In this document: piece by piece, positions 13,154-19,020 of the stretch
Numbering within the stretch: position 1 is the first letter of the stretch
Layout: every line of letters starts with the position of its first letter
Assembly (NCBI GenBank): GCA_029777755.1
Contig: JAKORQ010000171.1
Span: 1 to 19,020 of the forward strand
Source: Planctomycetota bacterium
GTDB taxonomy: Bacteria > Planctomycetota > Phycisphaerae > Tepidisphaerales > Tepidisphaeraceae
Direction: 5' to 3'
Length of the DNA stretch: 19,020 bases
Notes under the pieces: generated by a model
Told to the model about the DNA's origin: nothing
Databases searched by the model: none
The model's input: the letters and a program-made list of their open reading frames with translations, nothing else
Position numbers and translations under genes: made by a program

Positions 13154-13181
13154 TTCACGAACCGCTCCTGCGCAATATACT
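13154..13181 (+). promoter_or_regulatory. Possible promoter for nusB-ftsY
   Basis: TTCACG (13154-13159, four of six matches) and TATACT (13176-13181, five of six) are 16 bases apart in the 61-base gap between ribH and nusB. It may add expression to read-through from ribH. Confidence 0.35.
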
Positions 13182-13210
13182 CCCCGAAGGATCCATCACT
13201 GTTGGCTACG

Positions 13211-13645
13211 ATGAATCGCAGACGCAAAACCAGAGAGATTGCCATGCAGATACTTTTCGCGTGGGATGCTGTCTCCAATGCCGACCCGGAGATGGGGCGG
13301 CAGGTGGCCAATGACGGCACGCGCGACGAGGAGATCCGGCAATCGGCCCTGGAGATGGCAAAGGGCGCATGGGACTATGTCCCGGTGACCGACCGCTGGA
13401 TCGAGCGGCTGGCTCCCAAGTGGCCGCCGCGCCGCCAGCCGGGTGTGGATCGCTCGCTTCTGCGCCTGGCTGCCTGGGAACTGGTGAATACCCCGACGCC
13501 GCCGAAGGTAGTGATAGCGGAGGCAATCGAGCTGGCGAAGGCGTTCTCGACCGAGCAGAGCGCAGCTTTCGTCAATGGAGTACTGGATACCTTACTTAAG
13601 GAGCACACGGCCCTGACCGATAAGAGCCGACTGCCGGAGGCCTGA
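13211..13645 (+). CDS. nusB: Transcription antitermination protein NusB
   Basis: A 144-residue all-helical RNA-binding protein that, with NusE (S10), binds boxA in nascent rRNA and supports antitermination. It begins RRRKTREIAMQILFAWD, the conserved NusB start. WIERLAPKWPPRRQPGVDRSLLRLAAWEL and PPKVVIAEAIELAKAFSTEQSAAFVNGVLDTL are the conserved C-terminal blocks. The ATG at 13211 is chosen over a TTG three codons upstream. It ends nine bases before ftsY, so the two are probably one transcript. Confidence 0.95.
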   Translation: MNRRRKTREIAMQILFAWDAVSNADPEMGRQVANDGTRDEEIRQSALEMAKGAWDYVPVTDRWIERLAPKWPPRRQPGVDRSLLRLAAWELVNTPTPPKVVIAEAIELAKAFSTEQSAAFVNGVLDTLLKEHTALTDKSRLPEA

Positions 13646-13654
13646 TCAAACGCC

Positions 13655-14587
13655 ATGGGTTTCTTCTCTCGAACACTCGACAAGCTCAAGGGGGCACTGA
13701 AGAAGACGTCGGAGGTGCTTAACACCGACGTCCGGACGCTTTTCATTCCCGGCCGGCAGATCGACGATGACTTCCTCAATGAGCTTGAAGAGCGATTCCT
13801 CCGCGCGGACATGGGCGTGAACAATGTCCAGCGGATCGTGAAGGAACTGCGCGACCGCTGGCGGCTGGGCAAGATCAAGAACGCTGCCGACTGTCTGGGC
13901 GTGGTGAAGTCGCAGCTCACCGACAACTGGCCGCAGCATGATCGAGAACTGAACCTCCAGCCCAGCGGCCCGACCGTGATCCTCGTCGCCGGCATCAACG
14001 GCGCCGGCAAGACCACCTCCATCGCCAAGCTCGCCTGGCTGCTGAAAAACGAGATGGGCAAGAAGGTGATGGTCTGCGCTTCCGATACCTTCCGGGCGGC
14101 CGCCGTCGATCAGCTCACCATCTGGGCCGATCGCCTGGGTGTCGACATCGTGAAGCATAAGATGGGTGCTGACCCGGCCGCAGTGGCGTATGACGCCTGC
14201 GAGTCGGCCAAGGCGCGCGGCATCGATGTGCTGATCGTCGATACCGCCGGGCGACTGCATACTCAGGACCACCTGATGCGCGAGTTGACCAAGATCCGCG
14301 ACGTGGTCGCCAAGCGCATCCCCGGCGCTCCCCATGAAGTGCTGCTGGTACTCGATGCCACCACCGGGCAGAATGCCCTCAACCAGGCCAAGAGCTTCTC
14401 TCAGGCCATCGGCGTGACCGGCATCGTGCTGGCCAAGCTCGATGGTACCGCCAAGGGAGGGGTGATCTTCGCCATCCGGGACCAGCTCTCCATCCCGGTG
14501 AAGTTCATAGGCCTTGGCGAGACCCCACAGGACATTGAAACCTTCGACCCACCTCGTTTCGTCGAAGCGCTGTTCGCTGAAAAGTGA
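13655..14587 (+). CDS. ftsY: Signal recognition particle receptor FtsY
   Basis: A 310-residue SRP GTPase that docks SRP-ribosome complexes at the inner membrane. A short N-terminal helix replaces the long acidic A domain of enterobacterial FtsY. The N domain runs to about residue 100. In the G domain are G1 GINGAGKTTS (113-122), DTFRAAAVDQL (144-154), DTAGR (196-200), AKLDGTAKGG (250-259) and the closing GLGETPQDIETFDP. The GINGAGKTT loop is FtsY-specific and separates it from Ffh. A GGAGG lies 14 bases before the ATG, which is long spacing. The downstream MFS gene starts seven bases after the stop. Confidence 0.97.
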   Translation: MGFFSRTLDKLKGALKKTSEVLNTDVRTLFIPGRQIDDDFLNELEERFLRADMGVNNVQRIVKELRDRWRLGKIKNAADCLGVVKSQLTDNWPQHDRELNLQPSGPTVILVAGINGAGKTTSIAKLAWLLKNEMGKKVMVCASDTFRAAAVDQLTIWADRLGVDIVKHKMGADPAAVAYDACESAKARGIDVLIVDTAGRLHTQDHLMRELTKIRDVVAKRIPGAPHEVLLVLDATTGQNALNQAKSFSQAIGVTGIVLAKLDGTAKGGVIFAIRDQLSIPVKFIGLGETPQDIETFDPPRFVEALFAEK

Positions 14588-14594
14588 GCCAGAT

Positions 14595-15857
14595 GTGACA
14601 CAGACAATCGAAGCGCCGGCCATCGCGCCGGCAAGCGGGCATAGCCGCAGGCTTCCGCTGGCCTGCGCCTACGGGATCGAGGTCCTCACCTCCATCAGCT
14701 GCAACCTGCTGATAAACGGCATCGCGTTTTACACCACTGAGCGTTTCGGCTGGACGACCAGCCAGAACCTGCTGCTGATGATGGCGCAAGGTGCGGTTTA
14801 CGCGGCCGGGGCATTGTCGGCCGGCGGTCTGGCGGCGCGCTTCTCCAAGAGCCGCCTGCTGCTCGTGGTCAATGCGATACTGCTGCTGATGGTCGTGGCG
14901 ATGTTCTTTACCAGCTCGCTGTGGGGGATCATCTCCATCCTGCTGCTCTACAGCTATGTCAGCACTCTTACCTGGCCGCTGGTGGAAAGTATCGTGACGG
15001 AGGGCTGCGATCCCGTGCGGATGAACCGCCGCATCACCCTCTACAACTTGGGCTGGTCGACCGTTTGCGTGGGCGTGATCGCCGTCTATGGAACGATCCT
15101 GGAGTACTGGCAGGCGGGGCCGATGATCATCCCCATAGTCTGCCACGCCCTGGGAGTGGTGGCGGCCGCGACCATGGTGGCAACTCACCGCCCCTCCGCA
15201 TCCGCCGGCGGGCACGAGATGCATGCCGATCCTGAGGTTGCACTGCGCCTGTCGGCACAGCGGCGGCTGGCGCTGTGGCTCTCGCGATTGAGCCTGCCCG
15301 CTGTCTTCGTCATCGCCAACAGCGTCATGGGGATATTCCCCAATTTCGCCATCGCACGGGAACTGGGGATAATCTGGTCCACGGTGCTCGCGGCGATCTG
15401 GATGGGCAGCCGATCCATCACGTTCATCGTGCTTGGCGCAACGAGCTGGTGGCATACCCGTCCGCGCCTGCTGCTTGCCTGCGGCGTGGCGATGCTGCTG
15501 TCGTTCCTTGTGATCACGCTGCCGGGCGAGCGGATGGGAATCTTCGCCGATGCGCCGCTGTGGGTGGCAGTCTTGCTCATCACCGTCGGCGAACTGGTCC
15601 TCGGTATCGCGGCCGGCTTCATTTTCTCAGCCAGCCTCTACTTCGGCATGGTTCTTTCCGACGGCAGCGCCGAGCATGGCGGCTATCACGAGGCGCTCAT
15701 CGGGGCGGGTATGGTGCTTGGCCCCGGGCTTGCGGCAGGTGCGCAGATGCTCTCGACCCAGAGCACGGGCATGCCGGCCATCGTCGCGGTCACGGCGCTC
15801 ATGTTGGCGACACTCACTTGCGCGTTCGGCGTGTCGGCACGCAATCGCTCCCGGTGA
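14595..15857 (+). CDS. Major facilitator superfamily permease
   Basis: A 420-residue polytopic membrane protein with about twelve hydrophobic segments in two halves, split by a hydrophilic loop near residues 190-215. Loop 2-3 has a weak MFS-A-like GGLAARFSKSR. Late helices are glycine-rich (GAGMVLGPGLAAGAQ). No substrate can be assigned. The start is taken as GTG at 14595, seven bases after the ftsY stop; the frame is open into ftsY but lacks coding character there. The stop is only seven bases from the stop of the convergent hemA gene, so there is no space for a terminator between them. Confidence 0.82.
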   Translation: MTQTIEAPAIAPASGHSRRLPLACAYGIEVLTSISCNLLINGIAFYTTERFGWTTSQNLLLMMAQGAVYAAGALSAGGLAARFSKSRLLLVVNAILLLMVVAMFFTSSLWGIISILLLYSYVSTLTWPLVESIVTEGCDPVRMNRRITLYNLGWSTVCVGVIAVYGTILEYWQAGPMIIPIVCHALGVVAAATMVATHRPSASAGGHEMHADPEVALRLSAQRRLALWLSRLSLPAVFVIANSVMGIFPNFAIARELGIIWSTVLAAIWMGSRSITFIVLGATSWWHTRPRLLLACGVAMLLSFLVITLPGERMGIFADAPLWVAVLLITVGELVLGIAAGFIFSASLYFGMVLSDGSAEHGGYHEALIGAGMVLGPGLAAGAQMLSTQSTGMPAIVAVTALMLATLTCAFGVSARNRSR

Positions 15858-15864
15858 TCAAGCC

Positions 15865-17130
15865 TCAGGAGCGAAGTCTGAACATCTTCGCCAGCGCCCG
15901 CACAAAGGGGCTGGCTTCCGTTCCACTTTCGCGAATCGCCTGCACCGGGTCATTGAGCAGCTTGTTCACGATCCGCCTTGCCAGTTCCTCGACATGCTGG
16001 CGCTGCTCGGCCGAGAGGTCCGGCAGCTTCTTGAGCGTTCGCTGCACCTCATCGCGCGCCATGTTGTGCGAGCGGGAGAACAGTTGCTCGATCAGCGGGC
16101 CGACCTCGCGCGCCGTGTGCCAGGTGACAAACTCATCCACCTGCTTGAGCACCAGCTCGCGTGCGCTCTGGACGGCCTCGCGGCGGTTGGAGTCTGTGGC
16201 GGCTGCCACCTCCTGCAGGTCGTCGATGTTGTAGAGGTAGACGTTCTCCAGGTCGCCGACGGCCTCATCGATGTCGCGCGGCAGGGCGATATCAACCAGG
16301 AATGACGGCCTCCAGCGCCGCTGCTTCATCACCTGCTCAAACATCGTGGGGGTGATGATCGGCGCGGGGGATGCCGTGGAGGAGATGACGATGTCGGCCT
16401 CGGCCAGGTGCTGCATCAGGTCATCCATGCGTGCCGCCACCCCGCCAAAACGCGAGGCCAGCGCCTGCGCCCTGGTCTGGTCGCGGTTGCACACCACCAG
16501 ACGCTTTACCTGCAGCTCGGAGAAATGCTGCAGCACCAGCGAGGACATCTTCCCCGCCCCGATGCTCAGGACCGTCTTGTCCCTGAAGTTCTCGAAGATC
16601 TGCCGGGCATACTCCACGGCGATGGAAGCGATGGAGCGGCGGCCCTCGGTCAGGCGGGTGGCTGCCATTACATCGCGAGCGGCCGCAATAGCCCGCTGAA
16701 ACAGTGGATTCAGCAGGTTGCCGACCATCCCCAGCTTCTTCGACACCTCGTAGGCGTCGCGGATCTGCCCGAGGATCTGCGTCTCGCCCACCACCAGCGA
16801 GTCCAGCGAGCTGGCCACAGTGAACAGGTGCTCGGCGACAGCCCGGTTGGACCGTTCGTAAATATGGGCCTTCACCTCCGACTCAGGCAGGTCATGGAAA
16901 GCGGCCACGAAGGCTACCAGGTCATCAATGCGCGGCCGACCGTGCACCGGGCGGGCGGCGTACAGTTCCACCCGATTGCAGGTGGATACCAGCACCGCCT
17001 CGGCCTCGGGGAACTTCTCGCGGAACTGCCCCAGTGCCAGTTCCCGCTGGGTGTTGGAGAAGGCGATCTTCTCGCGCACCGCCAGCGGCGCTGTCGAGTG
17101 GTTCATGCCAATCATCACGAGGCGCTGCAT
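15865..17130 (-). CDS. hemA: Glutamyl-tRNA reductase
   Basis: A 421-residue enzyme catalysing the first committed step of C5 tetrapyrrole synthesis: NADPH-dependent reduction of glutamyl-tRNA to glutamate-1-semialdehyde. It has the N-terminal catalytic STCNRVELY with nucleophile Cys51, the SSLDSLVVGETQILGQIRDAY block (107-127), a NADPH-binding turn VLSIGAGKMS (187-196) and the C-terminal helical dimerisation domain. The length is normal. Its ATG directly follows the TAA of the upstream ccsA/hemX-like gene with no gap, so translation is likely coupled. It needs HemL as next enzyme, which is not in this window. The operon order cysG(N)-hemX-hemA is a known arrangement. Confidence 0.97.
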   Translation of the reverse strand: MQRLVMIGMNHSTAPLAVREKIAFSNTQRELALGQFREKFPEAEAVLVSTCNRVELYAARPVHGRPRIDDLVAFVAAFHDLPESEVKAHIYERSNRAVAEHLFTVASSLDSLVVGETQILGQIRDAYEVSKKLGMVGNLLNPLFQRAIAAARDVMAATRLTEGRRSIASIAVEYARQIFENFRDKTVLSIGAGKMSSLVLQHFSELQVKRLVVCNRDQTRAQALASRFGGVAARMDDLMQHLAEADIVISSTASPAPIITPTMFEQVMKQRRWRPSFLVDIALPRDIDEAVGDLENVYLYNIDDLQEVAAATDSNRREAVQSARELVLKQVDEFVTWHTAREVGPLIEQLFSRSHNMARDEVQRTLKKLPDLSAEQRQHVEELARRIVNKLLNDPVQAIRESGTEASPFVRALAKMFRLRS

Positions 17131-17970
17131 TTACGAAGCACCTCCGGCGGGCATCAGCAGCACCGCCACCATCGTCGCCAGCGTCAGCACCAGCCCCACG
17201 ATGCTCAGGATGGCGTTCTTCCTGCCACGAAGCCGCGGAGCGATCGGCGTATGCAGGACCACCGCGAATATCGCCCACGCCGCCAGCGCCAGGATCACCT
17301 TAGCCGACAGGTACCAAGACGCTCCCATGCGCCCGGCGCCTTCATGGTGAATCCAGACAAACCCGGTTATCAAACCCAGCGTAAACAGGGCAAAGCCAAA
17401 TGTTACGGAGCTGTAGGTGAGATGCTCCAGCCGCTCCAGCGAGCCGAAGACTCCCGGCCGCGGCGGGGCGTGCCCGCCTTTCTTGCGCCCGCGCAGATTC
17501 TGCGCGGAGATCAGGTACAGGATCCCGGTCACGCCTGAAATGAGGAATGACAGCGCCCCAAGGTAGCTGGTCACGCGATGCACCACCGAGTACGCGTTGG
17601 GAAGGTACTGCTCCGGCTTGGCTGTGCCGAAATGCCCGGCCATCAACAGCAGAAGCACAACCACCGGCATGGCCAGCCACTCCAGTGATGGAACCGGCCG
17701 CCGGAACTGGATATATGCCACGAACGCCGCCAGCAGCACCGCCATCGTGACCATCGCCGAGAAGTTATTCTGCAGTGGCTGCCACAGTCCCGTGCTGGCG
17801 CAGTGAAGCAGCAGCAGCGTAAGTGACATCACCAGTCCCACGCACAGCGTCACCGGGCGGGAGATCACCGGGATCTTCTTGCCAACCAGCGCGGCCATGG
17901 CCGACAGGCCGCCGGCGAGGTATGCCAGGATCGAGAGCACCAGCAGCAGGATTTGTACCGAGCTCACCAT
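17131..17970 (-). CDS. HemX/CcsA-type cytochrome c assembly membrane protein
   Basis: A 279-residue protein with about eight hydrophobic helices. GLWQPLQNNFSAMVTMAVLL, NAYSVVHRVTSYLGALSFLISG and YSSVTFGFALFTLGLITGF correspond to conserved blocks of the CcsA/HemX superfamily, and conserved His131 and His250 are suitable heme ligands. The tryptophan-rich WWD heme loop of true CcsA/CcmC proteins is not evident, which favours a HemX-like role. HemX lowers HemA level in Bacillus subtilis; the same may hold here given the direct coupling to hemA. The start at 17970 lies three bases after the cysG-type stop. Confidence 0.85.
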   Translation of the reverse strand: MVSSVQILLLVLSILAYLAGGLSAMAALVGKKIPVISRPVTLCVGLVMSLTLLLLHCASTGLWQPLQNNFSAMVTMAVLLAAFVAYIQFRRPVPSLEWLAMPVVVLLLLMAGHFGTAKPEQYLPNAYSVVHRVTSYLGALSFLISGVTGILYLISAQNLRGRKKGGHAPPRPGVFGSLERLEHLTYSSVTFGFALFTLGLITGFVWIHHEGAGRMGASWYLSAKVILALAAWAIFAVVLHTPIAPRLRGRKNAILSIVGLVLTLATMVAVLLMPAGGAS

Positions 17971-17973
17971 GCG

Positions 17974-18615
17974 CTAGAGACTACCTTTCAGTTCCGGGAA
18001 CTCATCGGCGATCATCGCCATCAGCGCACCCTCGCCTCCTGTCTTATACGCCTGAAGCGCCCTGATGGATGAGATGGCCGCCAGGATTGTCTTGCGCCTC
18101 GTCATGGAGATCGCAGGATTGCTCACCACCCGCTCGCGAATCTTGCCGACGATCTGCCCCATCTGCCCCCACGCCGGGTCGAGCGAATCAGCAATGGCGT
18201 CCCTCACCGCCCCGGCCAGGCGGGGTGACCCGGATGCCCAGACGGCCACCGTCAGCGGCCCATCGCGATGGATGGCCGGCACGGTGAAGTCGCCCGGCTC
18301 ACTATCGTCGCGGTCAGCCCTATTACAGAGGATGTGCCGCTCGCGGCATAGCCGTGCTACCAGCTCATTGACGGCCGGGTCATCGGTGGCAGCGAAGCAC
18401 AGGTCGATGCCGTCCAGGTCTCCCGGCTCAAAGGATCGCTTCAGCCAGCGAACCTGGGGAGGAAGCTCATCCCGAGACTGGGGTGCAACCACGGTCACAT
18501 CAGCCGCCCCCGCCTCCAATACCCCGCGCAACTTCCGCTGCGCAACCGCTCCCGCACCGACGATCAGCACCCGCCGGTCAGCGAGGTCCAGGGCAATGGG
18601 GTAGTAATAAGACAT
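17974..18615 (-). CDS. Precorrin-2 dehydrogenase/sirohydrochlorin ferrochelatase (CysG N-terminal type)
   Basis: A 213-residue stand-alone Met8/CysG-A type protein that oxidises precorrin-2 with NAD and may insert iron to give siroheme. It begins MSYYYPIALDLADRRVLIVGAGAVAQRK, with the nucleotide-binding GAGAVAQRK at 20-28. It has AATDDPAVNELVARLC (75-90), CNRADRDDSEPGDFTVPA with the expected catalytic Asp near 101-104, and WASGSPRLA. The uroporphyrinogen methyltransferase half of enterobacterial CysG is absent, so that activity must come from another gene. The start at 18615 is chosen because the family N-terminus begins here; upstream in-frame sequence runs through the terminator at 18702-18735. 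It heads the hem operon. Confidence 0.93.
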   Translation of the reverse strand: MSYYYPIALDLADRRVLIVGAGAVAQRKLRGVLEAGAADVTVVAPQSRDELPPQVRWLKRSFEPGDLDGIDLCFAATDDPAVNELVARLCRERHILCNRADRDDSEPGDFTVPAIHRDGPLTVAVWASGSPRLAGAVRDAIADSLDPAWGQMGQIVGKIRERVVSNPAISMTRRKTILAAISSIRALQAYKTGGEGALMAMIADEFPELKGSL

Positions 18616-18690
18616 CTCTCGTGTATTGAGTTTCGGCAGGATTCGACCGGAAGCAAGAGCGGAAGCACATTTCGGTGAACTGGCTTTCAT

Positions 18691-18735
18691 CGAAAAAGAA
18701 GAACGAACTCCGGCGCGGATGCACCGGAGTTCGTT
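18691..18735 (-). terminator. Intrinsic terminator of the DUF2961 gene
   Basis: A perfect 12-bp stem, AACGAACTCCGG (18702-18713) with CCGGAGTTCGTT (18724-18735), has a 10-base loop. On the minus strand it is followed by CTTCTTTTTCG (18701-18691). It lies 31 bases after the DUF2961 stop and isolates that gene from the hem operon. Confidence 0.85.
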
Positions 18736-18765
18736 AGACCGCAAATCTGCGAGATCGCAAGATCG

Positions 18766-19020
18766 TCAGATGATTTCCAGGTAATCCCTATCCAGCAGGG
18801 GCAGGAAGGGGGCGGCGGGCAATGTCTGGTACCAGAACGCCACGCTGGAGATGTCATCCTGCAGCGGCAGATACCTGCCGCCCTGGCGCCATCCCAACGC
18901 CTGGATCGTCACCCGCAGGTCCTTCTCGAAGCGGATGGGATCCATGATGTGCCAGCGATACATGCTGAAGCGCATGTTGGCATGGTACACACCGTCGGGA
19001 CGCACGACGTGTGAGAGCCC
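18766..19020 (-). CDS. DUF2961 (GH172-type) protein, N-terminus beyond window end
   Basis: The last 84 codons of a gene entering from beyond 19020; the frame is open to the window edge. YRWHIMDPIRFEKDLRVTIQ and the terminal PLQDDISSVAFWYQTLP are the conserved C-terminal part of DUF2961 proteins, a group including glycoside hydrolase family 172 enzymes acting on fructofuranose and arabinofuranose linkages. Substrate and localisation cannot be judged, since the catalytic region and any signal peptide lie outside. A strong terminator follows the stop. Confidence 0.85.
   Translation of the reverse strand, partial: GLSHVVRPDGVYHANMRFSMYRWHIMDPIRFEKDLRVTIQALGWRQGGRYLPLQDDISSVAFWYQTLPAAPFLPLLDRDYLEII

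Noticed and set aside
13646..14623. 325-codon open frame antisense to ftsY
   Set aside because: It mirrors ftsY codon by codon, has no recognisable motif and fits the long spurious antisense frames expected in GC-rich genes.
16408..17538. 376-codon plus-strand open frame across hemA and the HemX-like gene
   Set aside because: Composition is rich in His, Arg and Gln with no domain. It is antisense to two firmly identified genes.

Overview
The window reads as chromosomal DNA from a high-GC bacterium, most likely a member of the Planctomycetota and plausibly of class Phycisphaerae. That placement is an inference from gene content: orphan GspG-like pseudopilins, a GT-C membrane protein with a helical tail, a stand-alone HNH protein, a DUF2961 protein, and an ECF sigma factor with a membrane anti-sigma. 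No rRNA or other phylogenetic marker was available to test it. Housekeeping genes dominate. I see no phage, transposon or CRISPR array.

Region 1 (1-4056, minus strand) is a surface/sugar cluster. In transcription order it holds a GspG-like pseudopilin, a second pseudopilin-like gene, a 594-residue GT-C-type membrane protein, glucose-1-phosphate cytidylyltransferase (rfbF) and CDP-glucose 4,6-dehydratase (rfbG, cut by the window start). The last four genes overlap one another. rfbF is out of frame at a 10-base G run on the coding strand. Region 2 (about 4057-5130) is mostly gene-free and carries a tRNA-Pro(UGG) gene with a promoter-like sequence. Region 3 (5131-7088, plus) is an ECF sigma factor, a single-pass anti-sigma candidate and a secreted charged helical protein.

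Region 4 (7093-10803) has a Trm112/UPF0434 protein (minus), an HNH-domain protein (plus), then a minus-strand group: a four-helix membrane protein translationally coupled to the ribosome-rescue factor ArfB, followed by a DUF481 outer-membrane barrel. Region 5 (10885-11152) is a compact transcription unit with a sigma70-type promoter, a very strong ribosome binding site, a 24-codon Lys/Ala-rich microgene, a foldable 3' UTR and a strong intrinsic terminator.

Region 6 (11244-15857, plus) runs parA-like ATPase, VanZ-family protein, lumazine synthase (ribH), nusB, ftsY and an MFS permease. Region 7 (15865-18615, minus) is a tetrapyrrole operon: precorrin-2 dehydrogenase/ferrochelatase (cysG N-terminal type), a HemX/CcsA-type membrane protein and glutamyl-tRNA reductase (hemA). 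Upstream of it is a strong terminator and the 3' end of a DUF2961 (GH172-type) gene that runs out of the window.

The points most worth following up are the poly-G frameshift in rfbF (phase variation or assembly error), the autonomous Lys/Ala microgene, and the sigma/anti-sigma/secreted-protein triad.
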